Shown here piece after piece: positions 45,226 to 53,636 of a stretch of DNA of 64,000 nucleotides. The stretch covers positions 1,364,001-1,428,000 of the forward strand of contig BFBT01000001.1 in NCBI GenBank assembly GCA_003112755.1, written 5' to 3'. Under the pieces are notes generated by a model. It ran no database searches, was not told the DNA's origin, and saw only the letters and a list, made by a program, of their open reading frames with translations. A program made the translations under genes and the position numbers. Numbering within the stretch: the stretch's first letter is position 1; each line of letters begins with the position of its first letter. The DNA comes from Lawsonibacter asaccharolyticus. GTDB taxonomy: Bacteria; Bacillota; Clostridia; Oscillospirales; Oscillospiraceae.

Positions 45226-45939
45226 TCACAGCGGGGCTTTCTGGATCTTGGCCCACCGCCGGGGATAGCCCTTCAGGGTTGGGGCCACCTTCCGCAGGAC
45301 TACCAGACGGTGAATGACGTCGGTGCCGGGAATGGTGTAGTCCCGGCACTCCTCCAGACGGGCACCCAGCAGCTTGATGCAGTGGGCGGCCTCCTCCAGC
45401 TCCCGGCCACAGTCCACCGACTTCATGGCCAGAAAAGCGCCCCCTACCTTGACATAGGGCAGGCACAGCTCACACAGCAGGCGGAGCTCGGCCACCGCCC
45501 GGGCAGTGACCAGCTCAAAGCTGTCCCGGAAGCCCTTCTCCAGAGCCTGCTCCTCCGCACGGGCATGGATGACCCGGATGCCGGTGAGGGAGAGCTGGGC
45601 GCTGACCTGAGCCAGCCAGTCCACCCGCTTGTTCAAACTGTCCAGCAGAGTGACCTGGAGGGAGGGGACCAGGATCTTCAGGGGCAGACCCGGAAAGCCG
45701 GCCCCGGTGCCCACGTCCAGGAGGGCCCTGTTCTCAAAGTCGGCGCAGGTGAGCAGGGCAGCGCAGTCCAGCATATGGAGCTGGGCCACCTTTACCGGGT
45801 CGGTGATAGCAGTCAGGTTCATCACCTGGTTCTTCTCCAGCAGGAGATGGCCGTATTCCGCCAGCTGGCTGGGGGCCTGCCCCGGCACCCGGTCCAGCAG
45901 GCCCAGATCCGCCAGACCGGCGGCAATGATGTCACGCAT
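45226..45939 (-). CDS. rsmG: 16S rRNA (guanine-527-N7) methyltransferase RsmG
   Basis: A 237-residue SAM methyltransferase: NLTAITDPVKVAQLHMLDC, the SAM motif LLDVGTGAGFPGLPLKIL, and the ITARAVAEL-like VTARAVAELRLL. It modifies G527 of 16S rRNA. The start at ATG 45939 is placed behind GGAGGA; a TTG further up overlaps that site. In B. subtilis rsmG also neighbours noc/parA/parB. Confidence 0.93.
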   Translation of the reverse strand: MRDIIAAGLADLGLLDRVPGQAPSQLAEYGHLLLEKNQVMNLTAITDPVKVAQLHMLDCAALLTCADFENRALLDVGTGAGFPGLPLKILVPSLQVTLLDSLNKRVDWLAQVSAQLSLTGIRVIHARAEEQALEKGFRDSFELVTARAVAELRLLCELCLPYVKVGGAFLAMKSVDCGRELEEAAHCIKLLGARLEECRDYTIPGTDVIHRLVVLRKVAPTLKGYPRRWAKIQKAPL

Positions 45940-45957
45940 GGCTCGTTCCTCCAAAAA

Positions 45958-46332
45958 TCAGGGCGCCCCGGTGACGAAGACGCCCACCAGGCTGAAATTG
46001 GACAGCAGGCCCACGATGCCCAGGGGGAGGGTGGCCAGCGCCGCCAGGAAGCACACCGCAGCCAGGGCGATGGCGGGCCATTTGCCGGGGCGGCCGGTGG
46101 TGCGCCAGCTGACCAAAGCCAGGATGCCCAGGCCGATCAGGCCGGGGACGGCCAGGAGAGGGGCCATGTTCACCAGCATGGAGCCGGTAAAGTAGTAATA
46201 GGTCATCATGGCCACCAGGATCACCATATAGACCACACCGATCCAGGCCATGGTCCGCTTCACCGGGGAGGCGGGGGTATAGGGTGCCGGGGCGTCTTGC
46301 TCCTCCTGCGGGGGGATCTTTTTTTCTTCCAT
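45958..46332 (-). CDS. Small membrane protein, unknown
   Basis: A 124-residue protein with a proline/glutamate-rich N-terminus and three hydrophobic segments (about residues 29-47, 55-75, 85-121). The ATG at 46332 overlaps the mscL stop (TGATG), so the two are coupled. No family recognised. Confidence 0.7.
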   Translation of the reverse strand: MEEKKIPPQEEQDAPAPYTPASPVKRTMAWIGVVYMVILVAMMTYYYFTGSMLVNMAPLLAVPGLIGLGILALVSWRTTGRPGKWPAIALAAVCFLAALATLPLGIVGLLSNFSLVGVFVTGAP

Positions 46333-46724
46333 CAGGTCCTCTCTTTCAGCAGGTCCCGGATCTCTGTGAGCAGCAGCTCTTCCTGGGAGGGCGCCGGGGG
46401 AGGTGCGGGGGTCTCCTCCTTTTTCCGGTGGAGGCGGTTGAGGGCTTTCACGAGGCAGAACACCGCGAAGGCCATGATGAGAAAGTTCAAGATGGCGTTG
46501 ATGAAATTGCCGACCATCAGGGCACCGCCCCCGGGCAGTTCTACGGCCATGGCGGTCAGGGCGGTGTTGTTTCCGGCGATGATGCCCAGGATGGGGTTGA
46601 GAATATCGTTGACCAGGGAGGTGGTGATGTTGCTGAAGGCGCCGCCGATGATGACGCCTACGGCCAGGTCCATCACATTGCCCCGGGCGATAAAGGACTT
46701 GAACTCTTGGATGAAGGCTCTCAT
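46332..46724 (-). CDS. mscL: Large-conductance mechanosensitive channel MscL
   Basis: A 130-residue protein: MRAFIQEFKSFIARGNVMDL and AVGVIIGGAFSNITTSLVND form TM1, LNFLIMAFAVFCLVKALNRL forms TM2, and a C-terminal helix SQEELLLTEIRDLLKER closes it. It opens under membrane stretch to release solutes. The start at ATG 46724 is preferred to a TTG two codons upstream. Confidence 0.95.
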   Translation of the reverse strand: MRAFIQEFKSFIARGNVMDLAVGVIIGGAFSNITTSLVNDILNPILGIIAGNNTALTAMAVELPGGGALMVGNFINAILNFLIMAFAVFCLVKALNRLHRKKEETPAPPPAPSQEELLLTEIRDLLKERT

Positions 46725-47041
46725 AAGCAAAAAGCTTCCTTTCTATTTCTTGAGGCTCTGAGATAGGGAGCAGCCGGAGAGGGCGGGGGAGAGGGGGAAA
46801 GCCTCTGCCTCTTTGCACCCGGAAACCCTTGCGGCGCAAGGGTTTCCGGGTGCAGACCGTTCTGGAGCGATTTCCAGGGGCGAAAATGATCCAAAGCCAG
46901 GGGCGGGGATGCGCTGTCCGCTGGAGACGGGTAAAACAAAACGTTATATTCCTTGAAAAAATTACAAAACGAAATTTTAAAGGCAGTCATCGCCCCCATT
47001 GGGGCACGGACACGCGATATAGCCGGAGAGAAGAGCTGGGG
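46725..47041. other. Intergenic region between mscL and serS
   Basis: No gene in these 317 bp. Besides a long cruciform-type palindrome (46815-46853) it contains an AT-rich segment near 46930-46980. The mscL promoter should lie here. Confidence 0.5.
46815..46853. repeat. Near-perfect 39-bp palindrome
   Basis: Nineteen-base arms, GCACCCGGAAACCCTTGCG and its exact complement, are separated by a single G. It is between serS and mscL and has no T-run, so it is not a normal terminator; cruciform or REP-type element is possible. Confidence 0.8.
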
Positions 47042-48343
47042 TCACTGCTTGGGGGTCAGCATCTGGGTGCCGCCCATGTAGGGCTGGAGGACGGCGGGGA
47101 TCTTCACAGTGCCGTCCGCCTGGAGGTTATTCTCCAGGAAAGCAATGAGCATCCGGGGCGGGGCGACCACAGTGTTGTTCAGGGTGTGGGGCAGGTAGGT
47201 GCCCTTCTCCCCCTTGACCCGCATCTTCAGGCGGCGGGCCTGAGCATCGCCCAGGTTGGAGCAGGAGCAGACCTCGAAATACTTCTGCTGGCGGGGGGAC
47301 CAGGCCTCGATGTCACAGGACTTTACCTTCAGGTCAGCCAGGTCGCCGGAGCAGCACTCCAGCTGGCGGACCGGAATATCCAGGGAGCGGAACAGCTCTA
47401 CCGAGTAGCGCCACATCTGCTCGTACCACTTCATGGAGTCCTCCGGCTTGCACACCACCACCATTTCCTGCTTCTCAAACTGGTGGATGCGGTAGACGCC
47501 CCGCTCCTCGATGCCGTGGGCCCCCTTCTCCTTGCGGAAGCAGGGGGAGTAGGAGGTAAGGGTCTGGGGCAGAGACTCCTCGGGGATGATCTGGTCGATG
47601 AACTTGCCGATCATGGAGTGCTCGCTGGTGCCGATAAGATAGAGGTCCTCGCCCTCGATCTTGTACATCATGGCGTCCATCTCGGTCTGGGACATGACGC
47701 CCTCCACCACGTTGCCGTGGATCATGAAGGGGGGAATACAGAAGGTGAAGCCCTTGTTGATCATAAAGTCTCGCGCATAGGCCAGCACCGCTTCATGGAG
47801 CCGGGCAATATCCCCCATGAGGTAGTAGAAGCCGTTGCCGGAGACCCGGCCGGCAGCGTCCATGTCGATGCCGTTGAAGGACTCCATGATCTGGGTGTGG
47901 TAGGGGATCTCAAAGTCAGGGACCACAGGCTCACCGAAGCGCTGGACTTCCACATTGCAGCTGTCGTCAGGGCCGATGGGGACGGAGGGATCAATGATAT
48001 TGGGGATCTGTAGCATGATGTGACGGATCTGCTGCGCCAGTTCAGTCTCTTTGGACTCCAGCTCAGCCAGCCGGTCGGCGTTGGCCTTGACCTGGGCCTT
48101 GACGGCCTCGGCCTCCTCCAGCTTGGAGGGGTCCTTTTTGGCCTGGCCCATCAGCATACCTACCTGCTTGGACAGGGCGTTCCGGTTGGCTCTCAGCTCA
48201 TTGGCTTCGCTGACAGCGGCCCGGTTCTCCTCGTCCAATGCCAGTACCTGGTCCACCAGGGGCAGTTTGGCATCCTGAAACTTTTTCTTGATATTTTCCC
48301 GCACTGCATCGGGGTTTTCACGAATAAATTTGATATCCAGCAT
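47042..48343 (-). CDS. serS: Seryl-tRNA synthetase
   Basis: A 433-residue class II synthetase with the N-terminal coiled-coil arm (about residues 28-105) that contacts the long variable arm of tRNA-Ser, then motif 2 SYSPCFRKEKGAHGIEERGV and motif 3 NNTVVAPPRMLIAFLEN. GGAGTG precedes ATG 48343. No T-box is seen upstream; a parS site is. Confidence 0.96.
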   Translation of the reverse strand: MLDIKFIRENPDAVRENIKKKFQDAKLPLVDQVLALDEENRAAVSEANELRANRNALSKQVGMLMGQAKKDPSKLEEAEAVKAQVKANADRLAELESKETELAQQIRHIMLQIPNIIDPSVPIGPDDSCNVEVQRFGEPVVPDFEIPYHTQIMESFNGIDMDAAGRVSGNGFYYLMGDIARLHEAVLAYARDFMINKGFTFCIPPFMIHGNVVEGVMSQTEMDAMMYKIEGEDLYLIGTSEHSMIGKFIDQIIPEESLPQTLTSYSPCFRKEKGAHGIEERGVYRIHQFEKQEMVVVCKPEDSMKWYEQMWRYSVELFRSLDIPVRQLECCSGDLADLKVKSCDIEAWSPRQQKYFEVCSCSNLGDAQARRLKMRVKGEKGTYLPHTLNNTVVAPPRMLIAFLENNLQADGTVKIPAVLQPYMGGTQMLTPKQ

Positions 48344-48415
48344 GGGGATCGCACTCCTTTTTTATCTTAACAGAATGGGATGAGCTCCTGTGGGGAAATT
48401 GGGCGAAAATAAAAA

Positions 48416-48431
48416 TGTTTCACGTGAAACC
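48416..48431. promoter_or_regulatory. parS site (one mismatch)
   Basis: TGTTTCACGTGAAACC matches the 16-bp parS consensus except the last base. It is between serS and the 196-residue gene, 0.6 kb from parB. ParB is expected to nucleate here. Confidence 0.9.
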
Positions 48432-48470
48432 TGGCCGGCGGAGATGTCCTGCCATCCGGCCTAAAGCCGG

Positions 48471-49061
48471 TCAGTACAGGGCGTCCCAGATCTCCTGATA
48501 CCGGTCGGCAGGGGAGAAGCGGCCGTTATCGGTGTAGCTCTCCTGGGGAAGATAGCTCTTCAGGGGGGCCTCTCCGGAGGAGGTGTCCTCCAGTACCGCG
48601 ATCAGATCACGGCAGAGGGAGTAGCGGCCCCGCACATAGGCCTCATCGATCTGCCAGAAGTAGTCCATGGCCTCCTTGGTGCGCTCCAGAACCTGTCCCT
48701 GCTGCTCCCCGGCGGCGGTCAGGCTGTCGATGGTCCCCAGCAGGGTGTCGATCTGTTCCTGGAGGTCTTGGATCTCATTTTTCAGGGCGCCGTTCTCCTC
48801 CAGGGCGCTCTGGGCGGTCTGCATCCCGGAGAGGGAGTCCTTCAGATCAGAGACTGAGGAGGTCAGGTCCCCCAGCGTCTCATTGCTGCGGCGCTGGTCC
48901 ATGGCGTAGGTCATCAGCAGCAGGGCAAAGGCCGCTGCAAAGAGGATAGTGATGTAGAGCACCACCGACTGCCTGCGCCGCCGCTGCTGGCCAGGACGCT
49001 CCTCCTTGGGAGGACCGCCTGCCTGGGGGGCGTTCTGCGCCGGCTTCTGGGGATCAGCCAT
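48471..49061 (-). CDS. Membrane-anchored coiled-coil protein, unknown
   Basis: A 196-residue protein: proline-rich basic cytoplasmic start, one membrane segment (VVLYITILFAAAFALLLMTY, about residues 32-51), a coiled coil (about 60-125) and a C-terminal folded part. It overlaps parB by 8 bp and follows it, so it is probably co-expressed with the segregation genes. Family unknown. Confidence 0.72.
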   Translation of the reverse strand: MADPQKPAQNAPQAGGPPKEERPGQQRRRRQSVVLYITILFAAAFALLLMTYAMDQRRSNETLGDLTSSVSDLKDSLSGMQTAQSALEENGALKNEIQDLQEQIDTLLGTIDSLTAAGEQQGQVLERTKEAMDYFWQIDEAYVRGRYSLCRDLIAVLEDTSSGEAPLKSYLPQESYTDNGRFSPADRYQEIWDALY

Positions 49062-49947
49062 GGCTCTGCACCTCCCCGGCGTTCAGCCGCTCCAGAGCCT
49101 CCAGCAGAAGCTCCAGATCCTGGCTGTTGTAGTATTCCAACTCGATCCTGCCTTTTTTGCCTCGGTGGGCGATGTGGACCTTCCGGCCCAACCGGCCGGA
49201 GAGATTCTTTTCCGCCTCCCCGAGGTAGAGGGCCAGACTGTCCCCCGCCTGCTTAGGCGGGGCCTTCTTTTCCCGCTGGAGGGCCTTGACCAGTGCCTCC
49301 GTCTGGCGGACGGAGAGCCCGTCGGCAATGACCTTCTTGGCGGCCTGCCGCTGGAGCTCCGCCGTGGGGGCGCCCAGCAGGGCACGGGCGTGGCCGGCGG
49401 AGAGCTGTTCCTCCTCCACCAGCTTCAAGAGGTCCTCCGGGAGGGCCAGCAGCCGCAGGGTATTGGTGATGGCAGGCCGGGATTTTCCCATCCGATCCGC
49501 CACCTGTTCCTGTGTGAGGCCGTATTCCTCCATCAGCACCTGATAGCCCCGGGCCTCTTCGGCCGGGTTCAGGTCCTCTCGCTGGAGGTTCTCGATCAGG
49601 CCCAGCTCCATCACTTTGCGGTCATCCGCCTCGATGATGACTGCCGGCACCTCCGCCAGGCCGGCCAGCTTGGCGGCCCGCCAGCGGCGCTCACCGGCGA
49701 TGATCTGGTAGTAGCCGGAGGACAGACGGCGCACTGTCAGCGGCTGGATGATGCCGTGGACCCGGATAGACTCTGCCAGATCAGCCAGGGCATCCTGGTC
49801 AAAGCGCTTCCGGGGCTGATTCAGGCCGGGCTGTACCTGGGAAATGGGGAGGGAGACGGAGCCCTCTCCCTGCGCTTGCAGGTCCGGGTCGCCCAGCAGG
49901 GCGTTCAGCCCCCGGCCCAGGCCCAGCTCTTTGGTTCGCTTTGCCAT
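49054..49947 (-). CDS. parB: Chromosome partitioning protein ParB (Spo0J)
   Basis: A 297-residue CTP-dependent clamp: N-terminal GLGRGLNALLG that stimulates ParA, CTPase motifs IIAGERRWRAAKLAG and ENLQREDLNPAEEARGY, the HTH VADRMGKSRPAITNTLRLL that reads parS, and a dimerising C-terminus. It lies after parA with 91 bp between and two parS sites within 1.2 kb. Confidence 0.95.
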   Translation of the reverse strand: MAKRTKELGLGRGLNALLGDPDLQAQGEGSVSLPISQVQPGLNQPRKRFDQDALADLAESIRVHGIIQPLTVRRLSSGYYQIIAGERRWRAAKLAGLAEVPAVIIEADDRKVMELGLIENLQREDLNPAEEARGYQVLMEEYGLTQEQVADRMGKSRPAITNTLRLLALPEDLLKLVEEEQLSAGHARALLGAPTAELQRQAAKKVIADGLSVRQTEALVKALQREKKAPPKQAGDSLALYLGEAEKNLSGRLGRKVHIAHRGKKGRIELEYYNSQDLELLLEALERLNAGEVQSHG

Positions 49948-50038
49948 AGTAGCTCCTTCCTTATAAAAATAACAGTGGAGATCAAAATTCAGCCGTCGGG
50001 GCCAGACTTACGGCCCCGGCGAAAAAGCGGGGGAGAGC

Positions 50039-50812
50039 TCAGACAGGGGCCGCCGTGGGGTGCTTGGCTGCGATCTCCTCCGCCAGCAGCCGGTAGGCCT
50101 CCGCCCCCCGGGAGTAGGGGTCGTAGGCGGTGACGGGCTTCCCGTGGCTGGGGGCCTCGGATAAGCGCACATTGCGGGGGATGACCGTGGCGTAGACCTG
50201 ACCGGGAAAGTGACGTTTAACTTCCTCCGCCACTTGAAGAGAGAGATTGGTGCGGCTGTCAAACATGGTGAGCAGCACGCCCTCTAACACCAGCCGGGGA
50301 TTCAGTGAGCGTTTGACCAAGCGGACGGTAGAGAGCAGATCGCTCAGTCCCTCCAGGGCGTAGTACTCACACTGGACCGGGACCAGCAGGGAGTCAGCGG
50401 CGCACAGGGCGTTCACTGTCAGCAGCTCCAGAGAGGGGGGGCAGTCCACAAAGATGAAGTCGTAGCCGGGAGAGAGGACCTCCAGGGCCTTTCGGAGCAG
50501 ATGCTCCCGGTCCGGCAGGGCGATCATCTCCACGCCCGCTCCGGCCAGCGCCTTGTTGGAGGGAAGCACGTCCCCGTAGTGTGTGGTGACTACGCCGCGG
50601 CGGGGATCGGCCCCATTGATGAGCACGTCGTAGACATTTGGGGAGGCGGTGTTCTTGTCCACTCCCATACCAGAGGTGGCGTTGGCTTGGGGGTCGAAGT
50701 CGCACAGCAGTACCCGCTTTCCCAGCGCGGCCAGGGCGGCGGTGAGGTTGACGGTGGTAGTGGTCTTGCCCACGCCTCCCTTTTGATTGACGATAGCGAT
50801 GATCTTGGCCAT
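50039..50812 (-). CDS. parA: Chromosome partitioning ATPase ParA (Soj)
   Basis: A 257-residue deviant-Walker ATPase: MAKIIAIVNQKGGVGKTTTT, LLCDFDPQANAT, and FVDCPPSLELLTVNAL. It drives origin segregation with ParB and in Bacillus also tunes DnaA. The start at ATG 50812 follows AGGAGG; the upstream extension is rejected. Between noc and parB, as in B. subtilis. Confidence 0.95.
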   Translation of the reverse strand: MAKIIAIVNQKGGVGKTTTTVNLTAALAALGKRVLLCDFDPQANATSGMGVDKNTASPNVYDVLINGADPRRGVVTTHYGDVLPSNKALAGAGVEMIALPDREHLLRKALEVLSPGYDFIFVDCPPSLELLTVNALCAADSLLVPVQCEYYALEGLSDLLSTVRLVKRSLNPRLVLEGVLLTMFDSRTNLSLQVAEEVKRHFPGQVYATVIPRNVRLSEAPSHGKPVTAYDPYSRGAEAYRLLAEEIAAKHPTAAPV

Positions 50813-51072
50813 GGGGCGCCTCCTGAGTCGAAATGGCGGACGGGTGTACAGCAGACTTCCGCAGAGCTTTATTATATCAACCGAGGGAACGCATTTCAAC
50901 TCTTTTTCCCGTTTTTCCGGCCTGGTAGCGAGAAAAGGCGGCGGACCGCACAGGGGCGGCCCGCCGCAAGGGGAGAGGTGCAGACAGAGGGAGAGAGCCG
51001 AGACCGGGCCTGCCTCCAGGCGATCTGGCTTCGGCAGGCGATGGGGAGGAAAGGGGAGATAGGAAAAGAGAA

Positions 51073-51088
51073 TGTTTCACGTGAAACA
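51073..51088. promoter_or_regulatory. parS site (perfect)
   Basis: TGTTTCACGTGAAACA is the exact parS consensus, four bases past the noc stop codon and upstream of parA. Confidence 0.95.
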
Positions 51089-51091
51089 TTT

Positions 51092-51898
51092 TTACCGAAT
51101 GGCCTGGGGAATACGGATGGTGAGCAGGATCTCTCCATCCTTATCCTGGCGGTCACAGCGGGCATCCACCCCGGCAGACCGCATTAGGGCCATGCTCCGA
51201 GTCAGAGTGTTAAGAAAAAGGCGGACATCCTTCACCACAAAGGTGCGTTTGGTTCTGGTGCGGGGAGGAGGGGAGAGAAGCTGATCTACCAAGGCGTCTG
51301 TCTGGGCCACGGTGAGCTGCCGGGACAGGATCTGCTCCAGGGCCTTCTGGCGCAGGCTGGGGTCCTCCAGCCGAAGCAGGGCCCGGGCATGGCGCTCAGT
51401 GCAGCCGCCGTCCCGCAGGGCCCGGAGAGTGTCCTCCGGCAGCTTCAGCAGGCGCAGCTTGTTGGCCACGGCGGACTGGCTCTTGCCGATGCGCCGGGCA
51501 GCCTCCTCCTGGGAGAGATGGTAGACAGAGATCAACCGGTCCAGGGCCAGGGCCTCCTCCCAGAAGTCCAGGTCCTTGCGCTGCAAGTTCTCTACCAGAG
51601 CCAGCAGGGAGGAGCGCTGGTCGTCGATCTGGAGAGAGATGCAGGGGACCTCTTCCAGTCCTGCCAGCTTGGCGGCCCGGAGCCGCCGTTCCCCGGCTAC
51701 CAGCTCCCAGCCGTCTGCCCGACGGCGCACAGTCAGGGGCTGGAGCAGCCCCAGAGCCTGGATGGAACCAGCCAGCTCCTCCAGTTCCTGGGTGCCAAAG
51801 ACCCGGCGGGGCTGATTGGGATTGGGTGAGATGGCGTCTACAGGGAGGAACAGCACCCGGGGACTGTCCAGCAATCCCTTCTTTCGCAGCAGCTGCAT
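51092..51898 (-). CDS. noc: Noc-like ParB-family nucleoid occlusion protein
   Basis: A 268-residue ParB paralogue with LVAGERRLRAAKLAGLEEVP and ENLQRKDLDFWEEALAL. The HTH reads RRIGKSQSAVANKLRLLKLP, closer to Noc (KSQS) than to ParB (KSRP), and the N-terminus MQLLRKKGLL could be a short amphipathic membrane segment as in Noc. Noc blocks division over the nucleoid. The start at ATG 51898 is preferred; the gene lies upstream of parA-parB in the noc-soj-spo0J order. Confidence 0.82.
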   Translation of the reverse strand: MQLLRKKGLLDSPRVLFLPVDAISPNPNQPRRVFGTQELEELAGSIQALGLLQPLTVRRRADGWELVAGERRLRAAKLAGLEEVPCISLQIDDQRSSLLALVENLQRKDLDFWEEALALDRLISVYHLSQEEAARRIGKSQSAVANKLRLLKLPEDTLRALRDGGCTERHARALLRLEDPSLRQKALEQILSRQLTVAQTDALVDQLLSPPPRTRTKRTFVVKDVRLFLNTLTRSMALMRSAGVDARCDRQDKDGEILLTIRIPQAIR

Positions 51899-52195
51899 TC
51901 TGGATACCCCCTTTGATCCTTCCGCTGTTATAAAACAGCTTGTCTTGATATCCATATTTTACCATAAAAAAATAAAAAGAAAGTTGGATTCTGTCGCAGT
52001 TGTGGAAAATCCAGTGGAAAAGTTGAAAAAAGAAGGGCTTGGCCCGGGAAATTACAGGGGGAGAAAAAGGAAAGAAAGACCTTGTAAGTTTCCTCCATAT
52101 CATATATACTGAAAGAGAGCAGTCAGAGAGGGAGCTGTAAACAGATGCGGCCCAAAGTGAGGAAAGGGCTGCATGGACGGAAAGGAGAGCTGTCA

Positions 52196-53440
52196 ATGAA
52201 CAAGAAGAAACTTCCCCTTGCATTTTGGATCTTCATCGGGCTGGTGGTCGGCATCGCAGTGGGCCTGGCCCTGATGATGGTGCCCAACGGACTGGACATC
52301 GCGAAAAACTACATTCTGCCCTGGGGCACGATCTTCCTGAACCTGCTGAAATTCATCGTGGTGCCCATCGTGCTGTTTTCCATCGCCTCCGGTGTCATCT
52401 CTATGCAGGACATCGGCCGGGTGGGCTCGGTGGGAGGCAAGACGATCGTGTATTACATGTGCACCACCGCTTTTGCCGTGGTGTTGGCCCTGGTGCTGGC
52501 CAGCGCGGCCAAGGGGATGCACATCTTTGCGGCCATGGAGACCTCCGGCCTGGCCTATGAACCCCCGGCGGGCCAGTCGCTGATGCAGACCATCATCGAC
52601 ATCTTCCCCTCCAACCCCATCACGCCGCTGGCCAATGCCTCCATGCTCCAGGTCATCGTCATCTCTCTCCTGGTGGGCTTCGGCATCCTGCTGGCGGGGG
52701 AAAAGGGGCTGGTGGCCGCCCAGGTGGTGGACAGCTTCAATGAGGTGTCCATGAAGATCATGGACCTGATCATCAAGCTCTCGCCCATCGGCGTGGCCTG
52801 CCTGATCTGCCCGGTGATCGTGGAAAACGGGCCCAAGATCCTGGCTCAGCTGGTGGCGGTGCTGGCGGTGGCCTATGTGGGCTATATCGTCCACGCCGTG
52901 GTGGTGTACTCCAGCACGGTGAAGGCCCTGGGCGGCGTATCCCCCATCGCCTTCTTTAAGGGGATGGCCCCTGCCATGATGATGGCCTTCTCCTCCGCAT
53001 CCTCGGTGGGCACCCTGCCCTTCACCCTGGAGTGCTCCGAGCGGCTGGGGGCCCGGAAGGAGGTCGCCTCCTTCGTGCTGCCCCTGGGCGCCACCATCAA
53101 CATGGACGGAACTGCCATCTACCAGGGGGTGTGCGCCGTTTTCATCGCATCCTGCTATGGGATCGACCTGACCATCGGCCAGATGGCCACCATCGTGCTC
53201 ACCGCCACCTTGGCGTCTATCGGCACTGCGGGCGTCCCCGGCGCCGGCATGGTGATGCTGGCCATGGTGCTCCAGAGCGTAAATATCCCGGTGGAGGGCA
53301 TCGCGCTGGTGGCCGGCATCGACCGGATCTTTGACATGGGCCGCACCACCATCAACATCACGGGCGATGCGGCCTGCGCAGTGGTGGTCTCTAAGATGGA
53401 GGACCGCAAGGTGGCCCGCACCAAGAGTGTTTTGGGCTGA
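52196..53440 (+). CDS. Dicarboxylate/amino acid:cation symporter (DAACS family)
   Basis: A 414-residue transporter with eight membrane segments and two re-entrant hairpins; SSASSVGTLPFTLECSERLG (serine-rich HP1), LGATINMDGTAIYQGVCAVF (NMDGT sodium site) and GIPG-like GVPGAGMVMLAMVLQ (HP2) are diagnostic. Substrate is probably glutamate, aspartate, serine or C4-dicarboxylate. The start at ATG 52196 has AAAGGAGAG upstream. Divergent from noc and followed by a terminator, so single-gene. Confidence 0.9.
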   Translation: MNKKKLPLAFWIFIGLVVGIAVGLALMMVPNGLDIAKNYILPWGTIFLNLLKFIVVPIVLFSIASGVISMQDIGRVGSVGGKTIVYYMCTTAFAVVLALVLASAAKGMHIFAAMETSGLAYEPPAGQSLMQTIIDIFPSNPITPLANASMLQVIVISLLVGFGILLAGEKGLVAAQVVDSFNEVSMKIMDLIIKLSPIGVACLICPVIVENGPKILAQLVAVLAVAYVGYIVHAVVVYSSTVKALGGVSPIAFFKGMAPAMMMAFSSASSVGTLPFTLECSERLGARKEVASFVLPLGATINMDGTAIYQGVCAVFIASCYGIDLTIGQMATIVLTATLASIGTAGVPGAGMVMLAMVLQSVNIPVEGIALVAGIDRIFDMGRTTINITGDAACAVVVSKMEDRKVARTKSVLG

Positions 53441-53453
53441 TCAAAGAACAGAG

Positions 53454-53488
53454 AGCGGGCCCCGGACCAAATGGTCCGGGGCCCGCTG
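53454..53488 (+). terminator. Terminator after the symporter gene
   Basis: AGCGGGCCCCGGACC and GGTCCGGGGCCCGCT arms pair perfectly over a 4-nt loop, followed by GCTTTGTTTG. Confidence 0.85.
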
Positions 53489-53636
53489 CTTTGTTTGAAG
53501 GGCCGGTATGCATGGAGGCCATAGGTCGATGAAAAAAGCAAAATAGTCCAACGTGGGGACATCTGCTAAAATAGGGGGCAGAAGAAACTTAAAATTGGGC
53601 AGAGTGCTCAATATAGAGGAAAGGGTGAAGAGACCG

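Noticed and set aside
52041..52052. Noc-binding-site-like CCCGGGAAAT upstream of noc
   Set aside because: Only one half of the ATTTCCCGGGAAAT consensus is present; the left half does not match.
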